This document shows positions 34,784 through 43,579 of a stretch of DNA of 64,000 nt, one piece after another (the first letter of the stretch is position 1; each line of letters starts with the position of its first letter). The translations under genes were made by a program, and so were the position numbers. This DNA is from Fimenecus sp964540535. GTDB lineage: Bacteria; Bacillota; Clostridia; Oscillospirales; Acutalibacteraceae. The DNA lies in the NCBI GenBank assembly GCA_964540535.1, contig CAZIMO010000001.1, forward strand, positions 1 through 64,000. Reading direction: 5' to 3'. The notes beneath the pieces are model-generated. The model was given only the letters and a program-made list of their open reading frames with translations, was not told where the DNA came from and did no database searches.

Positions 34784-34819
34784 AACAAAAAAAGACACTT
34801 TTCGGTGTCTTTTTTTGTT
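34784..34819 (+). terminator. Intrinsic terminator after GH-A hydrolase
   Basis: AACAAAAAAAGACAC pairs with GTGTCTTTTTTTGTT around a TTTTCG loop. Strong on both strands. Confidence 0.88.
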
Positions 34820-34855
34820 ATTCCGCCAAAATTAATTTTTATTATTTCTTTTCTA

Positions 34856-34910
34856 TTGATAATACTAATTTTATAATGTATAATTATCAAGACAATTTAC
34901 CATGGGTAAA
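34856..34910 (+). promoter_or_regulatory. Promoter and candidate operators of oad operon
   Basis: TTGATA (34856-34861) and TATAAT (34879-34884), 17-nt spacer. Two symmetric elements overlap it: TTGATAAT (34856-34863) with ATTATCAA (34883-34890) bracket the promoter, and the palindrome TTTACC-ATG-GGTAAA lies at 34896-34910, right at the expected transcript start. Both look like repressor sites; no regulator gene is adjacent. Confidence 0.6.
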
Positions 34911-34957
34911 TATGTTGTTTATTTGAATTTCAAATTGTGTTTTGGAGGCTAAAAACA

Positions 34958-36337
34958 ATGAAAGTACAGTTTACAGAAACCGTATTGAGAGATGCCAACC
35001 AGTCACTCATTGCTACAAGAATGCCGTTTTCCGACTTTGAACCCATTCTTGAAAAGCTTAATAAGGCAGGCTATTATTCTCTTGAATGCTGGGGCGGCGC
35101 AACTTTCGACTCTTGCCTTCGTTATCTTAACGAAGACCCGTGGGAAAGACTTCGCCGTATTAAAGAAAAGTGCCCTGACACCAAGCTTCAAATGCTTCTT
35201 CGCGGTCAGAACCTTCTTGGTTACAAGCACTATCCCGATGACGTTGTAAGAATGTTCGTTAAAAAGAGTGTAGAAAACGGTATTGATATTATCCGTATTT
35301 TTGACGCACTCAACGATGTCAGAAACATTTCAGTAGCGGTTGACGAAACTCTTAAAAACGGCGCAATCGCATCCGGTACGATTTGCTACACACTCAGCCC
35401 TATCCACAATCTTGAGGCTTATGTTAAGCTTGCAAAAGATATGGAAAATATGGGCGTACAGACTATCTGTATTAAAGATATGGCCGGCATTATGGGTCCG
35501 CAGGAAGCTTATGACCTTGTTAAGGCTCTTAAAGAAAATGTTAAAACTCCCATTATTCTTCACACACACTCAACAACAGGTTTAGGTCCTATAACTCTTC
35601 AAAAGGCCGTTGAAGCAGGAGCAGATGTAATTGACACTGCTATTTCATGCTTCTCAGGCGGTACTGCTCAACCTGCAACCGAAACCCTTGCTTACTCATT
35701 TAAACAGCAAGGCTATGAAGTTGACCTTGATATGAATGTGCTTAAAGAAATCAATGATTACTTTAAGCCGATCAGAGCAAAGGCACTTGAAAGCGGTCTG
35801 CTTAATCCTGTTGTTCTTGCAACTGATACAGACGCTTTGAATTACCAGGTTCCCGGCGGTATGCTCTCTAACCTTGTAGCACAGCTTACTGCGCAGAACA
35901 AGCTTGATAAGTTTGACGAGGTTCTTGCAGAAACTCCGCGTGTTCGTGCTGACCTTGGTTATCCGCCCCTTGTTACACCTATGAGCCAGATGGTTGGTGT
36001 TCAGGCAACAACAAATGTACTTCTCGGTGAGAGATACAAGAATATTTCAAAAGAAATTAAAGCATATATCAAGGGCGAATACGGTAAGGCTCCCGGCGAA
36101 ATCAACGCTGACCTTCAAAAGAAGGTTCTCGGTGATGAAGCTCCCCTTACCTGCAGATTTGCCGATACTCTTGAGCCTATGTTCGAAAAGACAAAGGCAG
36201 AGCTTGGCGACCTTGCTAAATCTGATGAAGATGTGCTTTCTTACATTGCTTTCCCTGCACAGGCTGAAAAGTTCTTGAAAGCCAGAGCAGAAAAAGAAAA
36301 GAACACATTCAAATATGCAATTAAAAAGGTTGATTAA
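34958..36337 (+). CDS. oadA: Oxaloacetate decarboxylase alpha (carboxyltransferase) subunit
   Basis: 459 residues from the ATG at 34958, which has GGAGG upstream. OadA transfers the carboxyl group of oxaloacetate to biotin. The N-terminal TIM barrel opens with FTETVLRDANQSLIATRMP and contains ECWGGATFDSCLRYLNEDPWERL (read in parts) and the metal-binding HTHSTTG; the C-terminal PYC_OADA part follows. It has no biotinyl domain, which is provided by a separate gene downstream. This is the pyruvate carboxylase-type alpha subunit, not the MmdA type, so oxaloacetate (or pyruvate carboxylation in reverse) is favoured over methylmalonyl-CoA. Confidence 0.93.
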   Translation: MKVQFTETVLRDANQSLIATRMPFSDFEPILEKLNKAGYYSLECWGGATFDSCLRYLNEDPWERLRRIKEKCPDTKLQMLLRGQNLLGYKHYPDDVVRMFVKKSVENGIDIIRIFDALNDVRNISVAVDETLKNGAIASGTICYTLSPIHNLEAYVKLAKDMENMGVQTICIKDMAGIMGPQEAYDLVKALKENVKTPIILHTHSTTGLGPITLQKAVEAGADVIDTAISCFSGGTAQPATETLAYSFKQQGYEVDLDMNVLKEINDYFKPIRAKALESGLLNPVVLATDTDALNYQVPGGMLSNLVAQLTAQNKLDKFDEVLAETPRVRADLGYPPLVTPMSQMVGVQATTNVLLGERYKNISKEIKAYIKGEYGKAPGEINADLQKKVLGDEAPLTCRFADTLEPMFEKTKAELGDLAKSDEDVLSYIAFPAQAEKFLKARAEKEKNTFKYAIKKVD

Positions 36338-36350
36338 GGAGTGACGAAAT

Positions 36351-36845
36351 ATGGAATTAGGCATATTAGACGCTCTTAACATTTCGCTTACAGGTTTTGT
36401 TGTTGTTCTTATTGTTCTTGCGCTTCTTGCAGTTATTATTGTTGTACTTTCAAAGCTTATAAGAGTTTTTGAAGTCGTCGGTAAAAAAATGGAAGAAAGA
36501 AAAGCGAAGAGAAAAGAAAAAAAGAGAAGAAAAAAGGCTGAAAAAGAGCCTGAAGCAGTTAATTCGCCGGCACCTGCGGCAGAAGTTCACGAGGCTTATT
36601 ACGGCGGAGTTGAACTTTACAAAACTGACTTAAAGACTGCCGCGATGGCAATGGCGATTGTAAGCCACGAGAGCGGTATTCCTCTTGACAGACTTGCATT
36701 TAAGTCAATCAAGCTTGTTGACGATGTTGAGCTTTATAAAACAGATGACAAAACTGCCGCAACAATTATGGCAATTGTAAGCCACCAGAGCGGTATTCCT
36801 CTTGACAGACTTGTATTCAAGTCAATTAAACTTATTGAGAATTAA
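36351..36845 (+). CDS. OadG/MmdD-like subunit with tandem-duplicated C-terminal module
   Basis: 164 residues. One N-terminal helix (15-37), then a highly basic cytoplasmic stretch (KAKRKEKKRRKKAEKEPEA), as in gamma/delta subunits of Na+-pumping decarboxylases. Residues 87-125 and 126-164 are two consecutive 39-residue copies of one module (VELYKTD-KTAA--MAIVSH-SGIPLDRL-FKSIKL). In known complexes such a module ends MmdD and also forms the tiny MmdE subunit; here both seem joined in one chain. It probably tethers OadA to membrane-embedded OadB. The repeat is also clear in DNA (36609-36725 and 36726-36842). Confidence 0.85.
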   Translation: MELGILDALNISLTGFVVVLIVLALLAVIIVVLSKLIRVFEVVGKKMEERKAKRKEKKRRKKAEKEPEAVNSPAPAAEVHEAYYGGVELYKTDLKTAAMAMAIVSHESGIPLDRLAFKSIKLVDDVELYKTDDKTAATIMAIVSHQSGIPLDRLVFKSIKLIEN

Positions 36846-36860
36846 AAGGAGATTTTTAAT

Positions 36861-37250
36861 ATGAAATATGTTGTTACATTAAACGGAAACGATTATGAAG
36901 TTGAAGTAAACGAGCTTAGCGAGGCTATGGTTACATCTGTTGTTCCCACAGCTGCTCCTGTTGCAGCTGTTGCAGCACCTGCGCCCGCTGCGGCACCTGT
37001 TGCTGAAGCAGCACCTGCATCTGTTGCAGTCGGTGAAGGCACAAAGGTTACCGCTCCAATGCCCGGCACAATTCTTTCAGTAAATGCTGCAAACGGTCAG
37101 TCAGTAAAAGAGGGTGATGTTCTTTTCATTCTTGAAGCTATGAAAATGGAAAATGAAATTGTTGCTCCCTGTTCAGGTACAGTTAAGCAGGTTGTTGCAA
37201 CAAAGGGCTCGTCGGTTGCTACTGATGCAGTTCTTGCTGTAATCGGCTAA
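36861..37250 (+). CDS. Biotin carboxyl carrier subunit of the decarboxylase
   Basis: 129 residues: an N-terminal KYVVTLNGNDYEVEV strand pair, an Ala/Pro-rich flexible linker (about 30-58), and a biotinyl domain with the biotin-accepting lysine in EAMKMEN. Carries carboxybiotin from OadA to OadB. AAAGGAG precedes the ATG. Third gene of the operon. Confidence 0.95.
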   Translation: MKYVVTLNGNDYEVEVNELSEAMVTSVVPTAAPVAAVAAPAPAAAPVAEAAPASVAVGEGTKVTAPMPGTILSVNAANGQSVKEGDVLFILEAMKMENEIVAPCSGTVKQVVATKGSSVATDAVLAVIG

Positions 37251-37265
37251 TCGGAGGCGAACTCA

Positions 37266-38450
37266 ATGTCAATTATCAATGCACTCGTTGAGCTTTTCAA
37301 AGAGTCAAACTTTATAAATCTTGAATGGCAAAACTGGGTAATGATTTTAGTGGCAATTGTTCTTTTCTTCTTTGCTATTGTAAAAAAATACGAACCGTTG
37401 TTACTTATCCCCATTGCTTTCGGTATGCTTCTTGTAAACATTTACCCCGAGATTATGGCTGATCCCACCAATATGTCGTTTATCGGCGATAACAACCCTT
37501 TTGCAGACCCTAACGCTCATTGGTATGACACAGGTGTTTTGAGGCTTATATATTCGGGTGTTAAATCGAGTATATTCCCCTGCTTAATCTTTATGGGCGT
37601 CGGCGCAATGACAGACTTCGGTCCTTTGCTTGCAAACCCCTCAAGCCTTTTGCTCGGTGCGGCGGCACAGCTCGGTATTTACATTGCATTCATTGTTGCT
37701 ATTTTAACAGGTCAGTTTACTGCTGAAGAAGCTGCTTCAATTGCTATTATCGGCGGTGCTGACGGTCCTACTGCAATTTACCTTACAGGTAAGCTTGCTC
37801 CGCATCTTTTAGGACCCATAGCCGTTGCGGCATACTCATATATGGCGCTTATTCCGCTTATTCAGCCACCTATTATGAAGCTTCTTACAACTAAAAAGGA
37901 AAGACAAATCAAGATGAATCAGCTTCGCACAGTAAGCAAGGCTGAAAAGATTATCTTCCCGATTGTTGTTACAATTATTTGTGTTCTTACACTTCCGTCA
38001 GTTGCTCCCCTGCTCGGTTTCCTTATGCTCGGCAACCTTTTCAAAGAAAGCGGAGTTACAGACAGACTTTCAGACACAGCGCAGAATGCACTTTGCAATA
38101 TAATTACAATTCTTTTGGGTGTTACCGTCGGCGCTACTGCCGAGGGTGCAACATTCCTTCAATTAAAAACATTGCTCATTGTCGGCATAGGCTTGCTTGC
38201 ATTCGCTTGTTCAACCGCAGGCGGTGTGCTTTTCGCAAAGCTCATGAATGTTGTTACACACGGTAAGGTTAATCCTCTTATCGGTTCGGCAGGTGTTTCC
38301 GCTGTTCCTATGGCTGCCCGTGTTTCACAGGTTGAGGGAAGAAAATATAACCCCTCAAACTTCCTTTTGATGCACGCAATGGGACCCAATGTTGCAGGTG
38401 TTATCGGTTCTGCTGTTGCGGCAGGTTTCTTGCTTTCACAGTTTGGCTAA
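37266..38450 (+). CDS. oadB: Na+-translocating decarboxylase beta subunit
   Basis: 394 residues, integral membrane with about nine to eleven helices. OadB decarboxylates carboxybiotin and pumps Na+ outward. The conserved region AIIGGADGPTAIYLTGKLAP contains the Asp essential for Na+ movement, and NPLIGSAGVSAVPMAARV contains the second conserved block; both are intact. GGAGG upstream of the ATG. Last gene of the operon, followed by a strong terminator. Together the operon gives this anaerobe a decarboxylation-driven sodium gradient. Confidence 0.96.
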   Translation: MSIINALVELFKESNFINLEWQNWVMILVAIVLFFFAIVKKYEPLLLIPIAFGMLLVNIYPEIMADPTNMSFIGDNNPFADPNAHWYDTGVLRLIYSGVKSSIFPCLIFMGVGAMTDFGPLLANPSSLLLGAAAQLGIYIAFIVAILTGQFTAEEAASIAIIGGADGPTAIYLTGKLAPHLLGPIAVAAYSYMALIPLIQPPIMKLLTTKKERQIKMNQLRTVSKAEKIIFPIVVTIICVLTLPSVAPLLGFLMLGNLFKESGVTDRLSDTAQNALCNIITILLGVTVGATAEGATFLQLKTLLIVGIGLLAFACSTAGGVLFAKLMNVVTHGKVNPLIGSAGVSAVPMAARVSQVEGRKYNPSNFLLMHAMGPNVAGVIGSAVAAGFLLSQFG

Positions 38451-38470
38451 TATCAAAGCACACAATATAT

Positions 38471-38506
38471 AAAAAATCTCCGTTGAAAATTCAACGGAGA
38501 TTTTTT
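38471..38506. terminator. Bidirectional terminator between oadB and sfsA
   Basis: AAAAAATCTCCGTTGA (38471-38486) pairs with TCAACGGAGATTTTTT (38491-38506), AAAT loop; 16-bp perfect stem with A/T flanks on both sides. The right edge touches the sfsA stop codon. Confidence 0.92.
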
Positions 38507-39180
38507 TACAGCTTTATAGGGATTTGATTTTTGATTGTTATGCTTTCGGGTGTTACTGAACATTTATACGCTAATACATTCACTCCGTTTTCGCTAACTT
38601 CTTTAAGTGTATCTGCAAATTCGGGATGCGTTGCTCGGTTAGGCTCAAAATAAAGCGCATTATCCATTTGAACCGCAAATACAACAAAGGCCTTGTAGCC
38701 ATCTGTAACAGCTTTTTGCAATTCTTTAAGATGTTTCACTCCACGCTCAGTAGGAGCATCCGGAAACCGAACCACGCCGTCATTTTCAAGCGTTACGCCT
38801 TTTACCTCAACAAAAATTTTATCTGTTTCAGTTTCAACATAAATATCAAATCTTGAATTACTGTATTTAAACTCGGGTTTTACATAAATTATGTTATCAA
38901 ATATTTTATGAAGATACTCAAGTACAACAGAATTTACAATTTGGCTATCCATATTTATAAGCTTATCGCCTTTTTCTACGGCTATTAAGTCATATTGTGT
39001 TTTTCTATTCGGATTATCACTTTTTTCAAGGTAAACCGTTGCACCGCAAATCAGCAGTTCCTTACATCTGCCTGTATTTTTCACATGGCATACTTCTGAT
39101 TTACCGTTAATTTCACAATGTGCGATAAAACGGTTCGGTCGTTCAATAAATGTACCTTTATATACGTTACTGTATTTCAT
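38506..39180 (-). CDS. sfsA: SfsA family protein
   Basis: 224 residues from the ATG at 39178-39180 (MKYSNVYKGTFIERPNRF), the normal SfsA length; the frame stays open upstream through the neighbour's terminator and coding end, which is not used. SfsA is an OB-fold plus PD-(D/E)XK-like nuclease-fold protein, first named for maltose fermentation in E. coli. Motifs: HVKNTGRCKELL, RFDIYVETETDKIFVEVKGVTLE and FPDAPTERGVKHLKELQ. It starts right after the transporter's terminator; the ribosome site GGTGGAG is very close to the ATG. Confidence 0.9.
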   Translation of the reverse strand: MKYSNVYKGTFIERPNRFIAHCEINGKSEVCHVKNTGRCKELLICGATVYLEKSDNPNRKTQYDLIAVEKGDKLINMDSQIVNSVVLEYLHKIFDNIIYVKPEFKYSNSRFDIYVETETDKIFVEVKGVTLENDGVVRFPDAPTERGVKHLKELQKAVTDGYKAFVVFAVQMDNALYFEPNRATHPEFADTLKEVSENGVNVLAYKCSVTPESITIKNQIPIKL

Positions 39181-39190
39181 ACTCCACCTA

Positions 39191-39222
39191 AAAACAGACG
39201 GCAAGAAAAAACTTGCCGTCTG
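39191..39222 (-). terminator. Terminator of the GPH symporter gene
   Basis: Minus-strand CAGACGGCAAG / CTTGCCGTCTG (39195-39222) with a 6-nt loop followed by TTTTTA. Confidence 0.88.
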
Positions 39223-39241
39223 CTCACTTTTAATATTAAAA

Positions 39242-40804
39242 TCAGTCTTCAGTTTTTGAAGCACGTCTTTCAATAAGCTCATTGAGAATTCTTGTATGCT
39301 CTTTATCAGTGAGAGAATACTTAATAGTCGGAATAGCTGAAAGAAGCATACCGATTGCCGGCGGTATAGAAATAAGAAGGAACATAGCCATTGCATATTT
39401 ACCGTCGTTTGCCTCATAGAAATGATATTTGCCAGCTTCAAGTTCTATGTTAAGTATTTCAATATTTGCATCTGAATAATGAACTGCGCTATAAATAAAG
39501 CCCGAAATAAGTGATGAAACACCCATTGAAAGCTTTGTAATAAACGACTGACCGGAGAAGAATACACCGTCTGTACGCACGCCGTTTTTATATTCTTCAT
39601 AGTCAACACAGTCTGCAATCATAATTGACTGAAGAATATTGATTGATCCCATTGCCCACGAAGACGCAAACATCATAAGAGCCATAAGAAGCACATAGAG
39701 CATATTCTGCATAAGGTTGCCGCCGGCCATCTTATAAACAACAAAAATTAAGCAATAAGGTACAGCACCTGCTATTGAATAAAAATTGTAAAGCTGTTTC
39801 TTGCCGAATTTATTGGTAAGCTTGGGAGTAACAGCAGTACCGATAATCATACCGCCCAAAAGACCGATCGCCATAACCAAAAGCTGAACAATTTTCTCGA
39901 TTTGAAGTTTTCCGTCAACAACCATATTTGCAAGGTTATTATCGAAGAAATAGTACATAACAAGTGTTAAGCCTACAATTGAAAGAAGCTGAATAGGACT
40001 TCTTAAAATTCCCGAAATAAGAAGTCTTCTGAAAGGATCGTTAGAGAACATAATTTTGAAGTTCTCTTTCATTGTATACTTCTTTTCGGACTGCTGAACT
40101 CTCTCTTTTACAGAAAGACCTGTAACCTGGAAGAGAATTGTAGCAAAAATCGTAAGTATAATTGCAATTATAATGTATGACATTTTATCGGCATGTAAAA
40201 CATCCATACCGTTTTTCTCTTGTAACATCGGAGAAAGAGATTTACCCGCAAAGGTAATGAGCATACCGATTGCACCTGCATTTGCTACAATACGGGCAAG
40301 AGAAAGTGCTTTTGCTCTGTCTTTTTCATCATCTGTCATAAGAGATGTAACGCCCCAAAGAGGAATATCGCCGATTGTATATAACATACCCCAAAGGATA
40401 TATGAAATAGCTGCCCATGCGATAATTAAAACATGCATACCTGTTGATGAATAATCAGTATAAGTGCCGTTGCAGAAAGTAAGAATTGTAATTATACCGA
40501 CAGGAACAGGAATAAACATAAGATAGGGCTTACACTTACCCCATTTAGTTCTTGTGTGGTCAACTATTGAACCCATCATCGGGTCATTTATAGCGTCCCA
40601 AACACGCGCTATAAAGAAAATAACAGAAATTGCCATTGCCGGTAAGAAAATAATTGACTGCCAATAATACTGTAATCCGCCGGAAATGATGTTATAAATA
40701 ATATTTTGTCCTGCAAGTCCTACCAAATAGCCGGTAAGCTCTTTGCCGGTAAATGTATTATGTCTAATAGCATTTGCAGGAACAGAGTTATTATTTTTAC
40801 TCAT
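39242..40804 (-). CDS. GPH-family (MelB-like) sugar:cation symporter
   Basis: 520 residues from the ATG at 40802-40804, with AGGAGAG upstream. Twelve-helix MFS transporter of the glycoside-pentoside-hexuronide family: RVWDAINDPMMGSIVDHTRTKWGKCKPY (first loop signature, read in parts) and DCVDYEEYKNGVRTDGVFFSGQSF (helix X-XI). Imports glycosides with Na+ or H+. The substrate is unknown; there is no adjacent hydrolase on the strand. It has its own promoter and terminator. Confidence 0.92.
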   Translation of the reverse strand: MSKNNNSVPANAIRHNTFTGKELTGYLVGLAGQNIIYNIISGGLQYYWQSIIFLPAMAISVIFFIARVWDAINDPMMGSIVDHTRTKWGKCKPYLMFIPVPVGIITILTFCNGTYTDYSSTGMHVLIIAWAAISYILWGMLYTIGDIPLWGVTSLMTDDEKDRAKALSLARIVANAGAIGMLITFAGKSLSPMLQEKNGMDVLHADKMSYIIIAIILTIFATILFQVTGLSVKERVQQSEKKYTMKENFKIMFSNDPFRRLLISGILRSPIQLLSIVGLTLVMYYFFDNNLANMVVDGKLQIEKIVQLLVMAIGLLGGMIIGTAVTPKLTNKFGKKQLYNFYSIAGAVPYCLIFVVYKMAGGNLMQNMLYVLLMALMMFASSWAMGSINILQSIMIADCVDYEEYKNGVRTDGVFFSGQSFITKLSMGVSSLISGFIYSAVHYSDANIEILNIELEAGKYHFYEANDGKYAMAMFLLISIPPAIGMLLSAIPTIKYSLTDKEHTRILNELIERRASKTED

Positions 40805-40836
40805 TTTATCTCTCCTATTCATAAAATAATGTATAT

Positions 40837-40865
40837 AGTATAACATTAAATAATATTATTTTCAA
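40837..40865 (-). promoter_or_regulatory. Promoter of GPH symporter
   Basis: Minus strand TTGAAA (40860-40865) and TATACT (40837-40842), 17-nt spacer. Confidence 0.65.
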
Positions 40866-40942
40866 CAAATAAATTATATTTTCACAACTTTTTCTGTATG
40901 ATTTCTTCATATCAGTTTGAAAAAAGTATATAAAAAATAAAA

Positions 40943-40968
40943 GCTCTCCTACCGAAAAGTAAGAGAGC
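40943..40968 (-). terminator. Terminator after the TM2 gene
   Basis: Minus-strand GCTCTC / GAGAGC extended by TTAC/GTAG pairing, then TTTTATTTTTT. Confidence 0.78.
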
Positions 40969-40981
40969 CAAAGATTTAACG

Positions 40982-41392
40982 TCAATCGCTGAGCGGCACG
41001 CCGTTAGCGTCAGTATTGATTGAGCCTGTAAGAATTTGAATACCCTCAATAAGGCCCCAAATTCCTGTAACAACTGAACCTGCACCGCAGGTAAGAATTG
41101 TAATAAGAAGCTGTGCTACTGCTCTGCCTGTATTGCCGAGGTAGAAGTTGTGAACCCCTAAAGAACCAAGGAAAATACCGAGAAGTCCTGCTGCGATTTT
41201 TGATTTGCCCTGTCCGTTAGCAGCGGGAGCCGCACCGAGAGCAACACCGCAATTTGTACATACAGCCGCGCCCTGCATAGTTTGAGCACCGCAGTTAGGG
41301 CAGAAGTTTTGACCTGCACCTGCTGCAACACCGCAGTTAAGGCATACTGCTGAATCGGGAGTTATTTGATTACCGCAATTTTTACAATACAT
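40982..41392 (-). CDS. Zinc-ribbon TM2-domain protein
   Basis: 136 residues. Two zinc ribbons at 3-20 (CKNC...CLNC) and 31-48 (CPNC...CTNC), an Ala/Gly-rich linker, then a TM2 domain with two helices (ILGIFLGSLGVHNFYLGNTGRAVAQLLITIL, read in parts), whose GxxGxHxFYLG motif is diagnostic. Function of TM2 proteins is largely unknown. It is 24 bp downstream of the DUF2752 gene; this pairing is frequent in Clostridia. Confidence 0.9.
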   Translation of the reverse strand: MYCKNCGNQITPDSAVCLNCGVAAGAGQNFCPNCGAQTMQGAAVCTNCGVALGAAPAANGQGKSKIAAGLLGIFLGSLGVHNFYLGNTGRAVAQLLITILTCGAGSVVTGIWGLIEGIQILTGSINTDANGVPLSD

Positions 41393-41416
41393 AGATTTAT
41401 CCTCCTAAATTAAATT

Positions 41417-41755
41417 TTAAATAAGATTGAATATATAATTCACGGCAAAGCCGAGTATTATTAAAAACAATAAAATTATTGCAGATATTTTGAATTTGCC
41501 TTTAAAGAGCTTATCACTGAACAGAAACATCAGCGCAAGCACCGGAACTGACAAAAGCATTGGATGCGAAGAAAATGACTCTGCAAAATTACCGTTTATG
41601 AATGCGAAAAATGATCTTGACATTCCGCAGGACATACACGGAATACCGAGAAACCTTTGGAACAGGCATCCTGTTTGAAAATACCACATTGCAAACACGC
41701 CGATACCGATTGCAAAAAGTATTGCGAGTCTTTGACAAAAACCGATTTTTTTCAT
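41417..41755 (-). CDS. DUF2752 membrane protein
   Basis: 112 residues with three helices and the defining motif LGIPCMSCGMSRSFFAFINGNFAESF (cf. GxPCPxCGxTRA), residues about 36-60. Unknown function. Forms a unit with the TM2/zinc-ribbon gene downstream. Starts at MKKIGFCQR. Confidence 0.85.
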   Translation of the reverse strand: MKKIGFCQRLAILFAIGIGVFAMWYFQTGCLFQRFLGIPCMSCGMSRSFFAFINGNFAESFSSHPMLLSVPVLALMFLFSDKLFKGKFKISAIILLFLIILGFAVNYIFNLI

Positions 41756-41796
41756 GGTTTAATTATACTATCGCAGAACATATTAGTCAATATAAA

Positions 41797-43041
41797 TCAG
41801 CCCTGTTTTGCTCCGTTATTGAACATCTCAAGAGTTTTAACGCTTACTGCATAACAGCCTGCAAGACCCTCGGCATTCATATTGTCATATGTATCCCGTC
41901 TTGTATGGTAATAATCTTCAAGTGCGTGGTTCAGTCCTGTTATGCCTGTTGCTTTAAATCCTGCTTTTGCGAAAGCGGCAGAGTCAGTTGCGCCGCCCAT
42001 TGGAGGAACAGCGCCTTTAAGACAATGAACATTAAGTTCTTTAGCCGCTTCCATAAACAAATCGGAAGCATCTTTATCGGTTTTGGTAGTTCCGTTAAGA
42101 TCGCGGTAGTTTACCATAAGGTATTTGGGGTCGTGAATTGTATCATAAGCATAGAAAAATGTGGGAACATCTCTAAAATCATCTTTATGAGCCTCACACC
42201 AAGCCATTGAACCGCGAAGTCCCGCTTCTTCAGAGCCTGTAAGAACAACTGCGATTTCTGTGTTTTCAAGCTCAATACCTTCGTCTTTAAGTGCCTTTAA
42301 AATGGAAATGCCCATATAACAGCCCGAAAGATTATCGTTTGCACCGTCAACTACAAGCTTTTTATTCCACATTTTATAAAGTCCGATAAGGAACGGAACT
42401 GTAATAAGCCCGCCGATTGCACATTTAAAAAGAGTTGAAGATGTATCAACAACAGCAAAGCCTACGCCATAGTTAATCATATACAGAATTGAAAGAACCA
42501 GAAAATAGATTGCTCCGCCGATACCGAGAACTGCGTGCATTTCAAAAGCAATTCCGCCGAAACGGTAATTTACGGGCCATTCCCAGCAAGCGTCGGGATG
42601 TCCGTTGAATACAATGCGTCGCTTTATTTCGCCCGAGCATTTTTTAATTGCGGTAACATTATGACCTGTTTTTTCAGGGAAGAACGGGTCAACTACCTTT
42701 TTATAGCAACCGAACTGAAGCACAAGAATTACAAGACCTATACCGATAAGAATTGCAGATGCCAATGGAAAGAAAAAGAAAAGTGCAATTGCGATAAGCA
42801 CCATTGTTACAGTGAAATAGATCCAACCGAAAAATGAACCGGGATTTTCTTTAAAGGACTCGACCTCTACCTTTTCACATCCGCAATCGTTTTTTAGCAC
42901 ATCTGCCATATATTCGCAAGCTTGCTTTTCGCCGAGCGAACCCGGATCACGCTTTTCAAAGGTTTTGATAATATGAGTAATCTCATCTATCATATACTGT
43001 GCCGCCCAATCCTTTTTGTCAATAATTCTCTTTAAATCCAT
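41797..43041 (-). CDS. M28-family metallopeptidase with membrane-embedded insert
   Basis: 414 residues. Di-zinc aminopeptidase motifs are present: GHPDACWEWP (His/Asp region, about 149), GANDNLSG (bridging Asp), GSEEAGLRG (catalytic and metal Glu), GATDSAAF (Asp) and HTRRDTYDNM with LNHALEDYYH (final His). Unusual are two hydrophobic hairpins, at about 71-107 and 172-245, that interrupt the fold with about four helices, placing the enzyme in the membrane. No signal peptide. Probably cleaves N-terminal residues of peptides at the membrane face. It stands upstream of the DUF2752 gene. Confidence 0.85.
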   Translation of the reverse strand: MDLKRIIDKKDWAAQYMIDEITHIIKTFEKRDPGSLGEKQACEYMADVLKNDCGCEKVEVESFKENPGSFFGWIYFTVTMVLIAIALFFFFPLASAILIGIGLVILVLQFGCYKKVVDPFFPEKTGHNVTAIKKCSGEIKRRIVFNGHPDACWEWPVNYRFGGIAFEMHAVLGIGGAIYFLVLSILYMINYGVGFAVVDTSSTLFKCAIGGLITVPFLIGLYKMWNKKLVVDGANDNLSGCYMGISILKALKDEGIELENTEIAVVLTGSEEAGLRGSMAWCEAHKDDFRDVPTFFYAYDTIHDPKYLMVNYRDLNGTTKTDKDASDLFMEAAKELNVHCLKGAVPPMGGATDSAAFAKAGFKATGITGLNHALEDYYHTRRDTYDNMNAEGLAGCYAVSVKTLEMFNNGAKQG

Positions 43042-43240
43042 ATAAAATCCCCCTACTTAATATTAAATATATATTACCAAAACTTTACTTTCAAGTCAAG
43101 ATAATATAACAAAGCAAAAGCACCCCTGCGGTAATTAAATTTCACCGAATGAAGCGCTTTGTTTATTTTTTAATTATTCTGCATTTTTCAGGGCTTCGTC
43201 CATAGGTATTTTTTAATCAGTCTGAAATAGATTAACATCA

Positions 43241-43501
43241 CTATAAGATAGCCAACAAGCAAAACAGGAACATTTTTGCATAATCCGCCGTGCTTATCTT
43301 AAAGGTATACATCCGCTGTATTTCGTTATAAGCTTTATTGTATGCTTTTTTGTACTCTTCGCTTTGCTTTGAGTGTTCAATCAGTGACATAAGCGTTGCG
43401 TATATTAAAGTCTCATCTAACCCTTGTAATTTTAAGTCATTTATAAACTGTAATTTAAAGGAATTGTCAAATTTATTTGAAAAATCAGAAGCGAGAATTG
43501 T
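43241..43501 (-). pseudogene. Decayed gene remnant
   Basis: The 538 bp between the M28 gene and the esterase hold no intact gene. On the minus strand, 86 codons remain open with protein-like composition (LDETLIYATLMSLIEHSKRS ... YKKAYNKAYNEIQRMYTFKI) and end at TAG 43241-43243, but there is no start codon with a ribosome site and an in-frame TAA lies just upstream. It looks like the end of a degraded helical protein; no family recognised. The rest of the gap shows nothing else I can name. Confidence 0.35.
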
Positions 43502-43579
43502 TTATTTATATCTAACTTTACAAATCATTATGACATTGATATAATATATACATATTATTTTAAGAGTGGGGCATTGGAT

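Noticed and set aside
34958..38450. Methylmalonyl-CoA or glutaconyl-CoA decarboxylase operon
   Set aside because: The alpha subunit is of the pyruvate carboxylase/OadA type and not the acyl-CoA carboxyltransferase type, so oxaloacetate decarboxylase is preferred.
39181..39441. N-terminal extension of sfsA
   Set aside because: It would run through the neighbour's terminator and coding region; the start at 39180 gives the normal family length.
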